A DNA stretch of 22,406 nucleotides from Euryarchaeota archaeon UBA602 (GTDB taxonomy: Archaea > Thermoplasmatota > Poseidoniia > Poseidoniales > Thalassarchaeaceae). Positions 19,856-22,406 of this stretch are shown one piece after another. Position 1 is the stretch's first letter. Every line of letters begins with the position of its first letter. The stretch covers positions 1 through 22,406 of the forward strand of contig DAHO01000043.1 of the NCBI GenBank assembly GCA_002498455.1. The letters are read 5' to 3'. The position numbers and the translations under genes are program-made. The notes below the pieces were generated by a model. The model was not told where the DNA came from and made no database searches. It saw nothing but the letters and a program-made list of their open reading frames with translations.

Positions 19856-21853
19856 ATGCGAACTACAACCAAGTGTAGCCTTTGGGCTGTTTTGTTTACC
19901 GCAATGATGCTGGCCAGTATTGTCCAATTGCCGACCGAAGTTGCAGAAAATATTGAATCGTCCGAAACCACGGCCCGACAAAATTCCGTTGAAGCCGCTT
20001 GTGAAGGATTGACTTTTGAAGACATGTTCAATTATTCACATGCAATTTTCGATGTGACCATCAATGATGATTGGGAGTCTGCCGAAGTGAGTGCTGTTGC
20101 TTGGGTCAACGGAACCTTGGCTGATCAAGCAAGAACCGACCTAGAGAACCTGTTCGAGGGATTGCCGGGTGGAGATAACGGCTGGTTGTCGACAGATGAG
20201 TACAATGCGATTGAGAACATTGCTGCAGACTGTGTTGAACAAACCAACCCACGTGTCGGGTTCCGAAATGGTCCCGCGCATCGCGGAGGCGATGGTGTGA
20301 ACTGGTACAACGCCACATGGATCAATACCGAAGAAAAACCAATGACACTTGAAGAATACAACCTGATGCCATTCAATCATGAAGATGCAAGGGATTGTGC
20401 ATCCTCTCCGAACAATGATTGCTTCGAAATCCCAGTCGTACCAATCTCACCGGGTCGCAATTGTGATACGACCGTGGATTTAGCCGATGAATGTCGAATG
20501 GTCATCTGGCTAAATGGAACCTTTGTGTTCGAAGGCATGACCATTGGAGGCGATTATGCTGGATCTGACTTCACTGTCGCGATGAACACTTCAAACATGA
20601 CCAAGGCCGATTTAATCCTGACATATCCTGCTCAGGAAGGCTTGCGTGTCGGGATGTTTGAGGAATGCGATGGCCGTTTAATTGATCAAGCGAACAATGA
20701 CAACCAAGGAACTGCTCCAACAATCGGTACATGCACATCAGATGGTACCATCACCCAAGAAAGTCGTTTGGTCAGTATTGCCGGTGAAACCAGGCTACGC
20801 GTCGACACCCACGTCGAATACGACATGGAAGATTGGCCAACAGGACAAGACATGTTCTTCGACATGACCACTGAACCTCCTGAACAGGATGACCCACCCG
20901 TCTGGACGGCTTCTGCGCCTGCTGATGGTGAAATCATGCCCATTGCCGATGATGGTGTGGCTCACTTCCTTTCAACATCGCAAATGGCCGCTTGGGCCAC
21001 TGATGATCAAGGCTCACCCCTCATTTCATGTGATGGGGCCGAAGGATGGTCGATGAGCAGTGATGCCGATGGTTTGTCGGCTGATGCACCCGCTGGACAA
21101 GACAGTACGACCATCACATGCCATGCAATCGATTCTGCAGGACAGACGACCGATGTCCGAAGTTACACGCTACAAGTCCCTCTACGTGCCACAGCCACAG
21201 CAAGTAGTAGCTCTACTAGCGTCGTGATTACCCCTACAGCCGGCATGCCCAGCATGACTGCAGTAGTGACCTTGATGCAAGATGATGCTCAAACCAGCAG
21301 CAACTCGGTGAGTTTGAACGGAGAGACTACCGTCGATGTCGACCTTTCAGCAATGTCACCTGGCCCATTCATGGTTCGAATTTCGGCCACAGGTTCAGGA
21401 ATGGCTGATTTCGGCCATACTTTCGACTTGGGTACTTCGAAGCAATCTGTGGCTCCAAGTTTGACCGTCGCCATGGGCGAATGGATTGGAGAAAACTACG
21501 AACTCACAGGGCAATTCAATGACCCCGATGGAGACCCTGTCACCATCACCGCGACCGACAATGGAAATGCATGGGGCACCATTCAAGTCAGTGGAAACCA
21601 ATGGATGGCGACTGGACCCGGTATCCCTGGTGCTGAAGCGAATTCAATCGTCCTCACCGCATGTGACAACTGGGGCCAGTGCTCTACAACAACACATGAA
21701 GCGGGTGCCACGCCGGGTGGAGATGAGCCCGATACGCCAGGCCCAATCGTCGATTCTGGAAGCGAAGAAGGCGGTGGACTCCCTGGATTCGGAATGTTTG
21801 CCGCGCTAGGTGCAATTGCACTTGCAGGTCTAGGGCGCCGGCATCAAGAATGA
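19856..21853 (+). CDS. Secreted surface protein with PGF-CTERM-like sorting tail
   Basis: The protein has 665 residues from ATG 19856, where KCSLWAVLFTAMMLASIVQLPTEV forms the signal peptide; the frame is open back to GTG 19790. The tail is EEGGGLPGFGMFAALGAIALAGLGRRHQE: a PGF motif, a hydrophobic helix and an Arg pair, as in archaeal PGF-CTERM proteins processed by archaeosortase-type enzymes. The N-terminal part contains LFEGLPGGDNGWLSTDEYNAIENI, which resembles one EF-hand-type loop. Cys pairs such as CASSPNNDC and C...ECRM suggest disulfides. The C-terminal half looks like Ig/cadherin-type beta-sandwiches (NDPDGDPVTITATDNG). Many N-x-S/T sequons occur. Structural surface or adhesion role is likely; ligand unknown. 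Confidence 0.85.
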   Translation: MRTTTKCSLWAVLFTAMMLASIVQLPTEVAENIESSETTARQNSVEAACEGLTFEDMFNYSHAIFDVTINDDWESAEVSAVAWVNGTLADQARTDLENLFEGLPGGDNGWLSTDEYNAIENIAADCVEQTNPRVGFRNGPAHRGGDGVNWYNATWINTEEKPMTLEEYNLMPFNHEDARDCASSPNNDCFEIPVVPISPGRNCDTTVDLADECRMVIWLNGTFVFEGMTIGGDYAGSDFTVAMNTSNMTKADLILTYPAQEGLRVGMFEECDGRLIDQANNDNQGTAPTIGTCTSDGTITQESRLVSIAGETRLRVDTHVEYDMEDWPTGQDMFFDMTTEPPEQDDPPVWTASAPADGEIMPIADDGVAHFLSTSQMAAWATDDQGSPLISCDGAEGWSMSSDADGLSADAPAGQDSTTITCHAIDSAGQTTDVRSYTLQVPLRATATASSSSTSVVITPTAGMPSMTAVVTLMQDDAQTSSNSVSLNGETTVDVDLSAMSPGPFMVRISATGSGMADFGHTFDLGTSKQSVAPSLTVAMGEWIGENYELTGQFNDPDGDPVTITATDNGNAWGTIQVSGNQWMATGPGIPGAEANSIVLTACDNWGQCSTTTHEAGATPGGDEPDTPGPIVDSGSEEGGGLPGFGMFAALGAIALAGLGRRHQE

Positions 21854-21875
21854 GGGAGCCTTGATAGGTAGTCCG

Positions 21876-21895
21876 CCACCGCCTTGAATCGGTGG
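21876..21895 (+). other. Small hairpin before the Gar1-like gene
   Basis: CCACCG (21876-21881) and CGGTGG (21890-21895) form a 6-bp stem with an 8-base loop. The downstream arm includes the GGTGG that would serve as Shine-Dalgarno for ATG 21900, so pairing could hide it. A terminator for the preceding gene is the alternative. Confidence 0.35.
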
Positions 21896-21899
21896 AAGC

Positions 21900-22406
21900 A
21901 TGGCCTTTGAAGCCCACATTCGGGAAATGAGTCACGAAGGTGGCATGTTAGCACCCTTTACAGGGGACGCCCCGAAGTTGGGCCAAGTCATGCAATTGCC
22001 CGGTGGAAAGTGGGTCGGCAAGGTCGATTCTGTCATTGGTGAGGTTTCTGCTGCAGTGGTCCACGTCACCCCATTTCGCGATGTCGAAGTCGAATTGTTA
22101 ATCGGTCAACCATTGGAAGTCGCCCCCCCAAAGGACCGACGAGATGATCGTAGAGGGCGGAGGGATGACCGAGAAAAATCCCACGTCAAAGATGGTGACT
22201 GGATCTGTCCTAAATGTCGAAATCATAACTTCGCTTGGAGAGAGAATTGCAATCGCTGCGATGCACCCAAGGGCGATGCGGGAGGCAACAGTCGTCCACG
22301 TCGTGATCATCGGGGTGGTGACCGAAGAGGTGGTGGACAGCGCCGAGATCATCGTGGTGGCGACCGAAGAGGTGGTGGACAGCGCCGAGACCATCGGGGT
22401 GGCGAC
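21900..22406 (+). CDS. Gar1-like domain + RanBP2-type zinc finger + RGG repeats (3' end outside window)
   Basis: The frame is open from ATG 21900 to the window end (169 residues, incomplete). Residues about 17-76 resemble archaeal Gar1, the H/ACA ribonucleoprotein subunit: LGQVMQLPGGKWVGKV, VIGEVSAAVVHVTPF, and LIGQPLEV. An Arg/Asp-rich linker follows (79-94). Residues 101-123 form a RanBP2-type zinc finger fitting W-x-C-x2-C-x3-N-x6-C-x2-C exactly, with Trp101, Cys103, Cys106, Asn110, Cys117 and Cys120. From residue 134 a 14-residue unit RRDHRGGDRRGGGQ repeats two and a half times before the window ends. RanBP2 fingers of this form bind single-stranded RNA in eukaryotic ZRANB2 and FUS-type proteins, and RGG tails also bind RNA. 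An RNA-binding role is likely; the Gar1 assignment is tentative. Confidence 0.8.
   Translation, partial: MAFEAHIREMSHEGGMLAPFTGDAPKLGQVMQLPGGKWVGKVDSVIGEVSAAVVHVTPFRDVEVELLIGQPLEVAPPKDRRDDRRGRRDDREKSHVKDGDWICPKCRNHNFAWRENCNRCDAPKGDAGGNSRPRRDHRGGDRRGGGQRRDHRGGDRRGGGQRRDHRGGD
22299..22406 (+). repeat. 42-base in-frame tandem repeat coding RRDHRGGDRRGGGQ
   Basis: Units occupy 22299-22340, 22341-22382 and 22383-22406 (partial, cut by the edge). Differences between units are single third-position or near-silent changes, for example GGT/GGC and GAT/GAC, so the array is young or kept homogeneous. It encodes an Arg/Gly-rich tail. Confidence 0.9.

Noticed and set aside
22299..22406. Direct repeats at the window end as a possible CRISPR array
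   Set aside because: Units are contiguous with no spacers, keep the reading frame and encode an Arg/Gly tail.

Overview
The window reads as a piece of a planktonic marine euryarchaeal genome, most likely Marine Group II (Ca. Poseidoniales) or a close relative; this is inferred from gene content and no rRNA is present. Supporting signs are a bacterial-type GpsA, secreted lipoproteins with short archaeal-style signal peptides, a surface protein with a PGF-CTERM-like tail (GLPGFG, hydrophobic helix, RR), strong Shine-Dalgarno sites of the archaeal GGAGGTGA type that often precede TTG starts, and candidate TATA boxes close to leaderless starts.

Layout. 1-1119 (+): the 3' part of gpsA and a 73-residue protein. 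1131-1738: a glycerophosphodiester phosphodiesterase-like reading frame with no usable start codon and apparent frameshifts, probably a pseudogene. 1751-6780 (+): an operon headed by a DtxR-like iron box, with a PhnD-like lipoprotein binding protein, a sugar/sorbosone-dehydrogenase-like beta-propeller lipoprotein, and a large membrane phosphotransferase of the alkaline phosphatase superfamily. 8390-6765 (-): a second iron box followed by PhnC-like ATPase and PhnE-like permease, which meets the first operon tail to tail with a 16-base overlap. 16966-8440 (-): a third and perfect iron box, a FEA1/ISIP2a (phytotransferrin)-like lipoprotein, a hairpin, then a tight set of genes: large surface-anchored multidomain protein, FecB/BtuF-like binding protein, FecCD permease, FecE/HmuV-like ATPase, a 77-residue protein, flavodoxin, and a HugZ/HutZ-like heme-degrading protein. 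18815-17009 (-): an ABC-2 type exporter. 18891/18924-19775 (+): an unknown membrane protein. 19856-21853 (+): a PGF-CTERM-like surface protein. 21900-end (+): a Gar1-like domain joined to a RanBP2-type zinc finger and RGG-type 14-residue repeats, cut by the window edge.

How it works together (inference). Bases 1751-16966 look like one iron-acquisition island. Three matching palindromes (TTTAGGG-NN-CCCTAAA type) stand before its three transcription units. They tie a split PhnCDE-like transporter, a phytotransferrin-like iron-binding protein and, possibly by read-through, a heme or siderophore uptake and heme-degradation pathway to a single DtxR/IdeR-type regulator that is not in the window. 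The most unusual parts are the archaeal phytotransferrin-like gene, the iron box on a PhnD/PQQ-dehydrogenase-like/phosphotransferase operon, and the large surface protein leading the heme-type operon.
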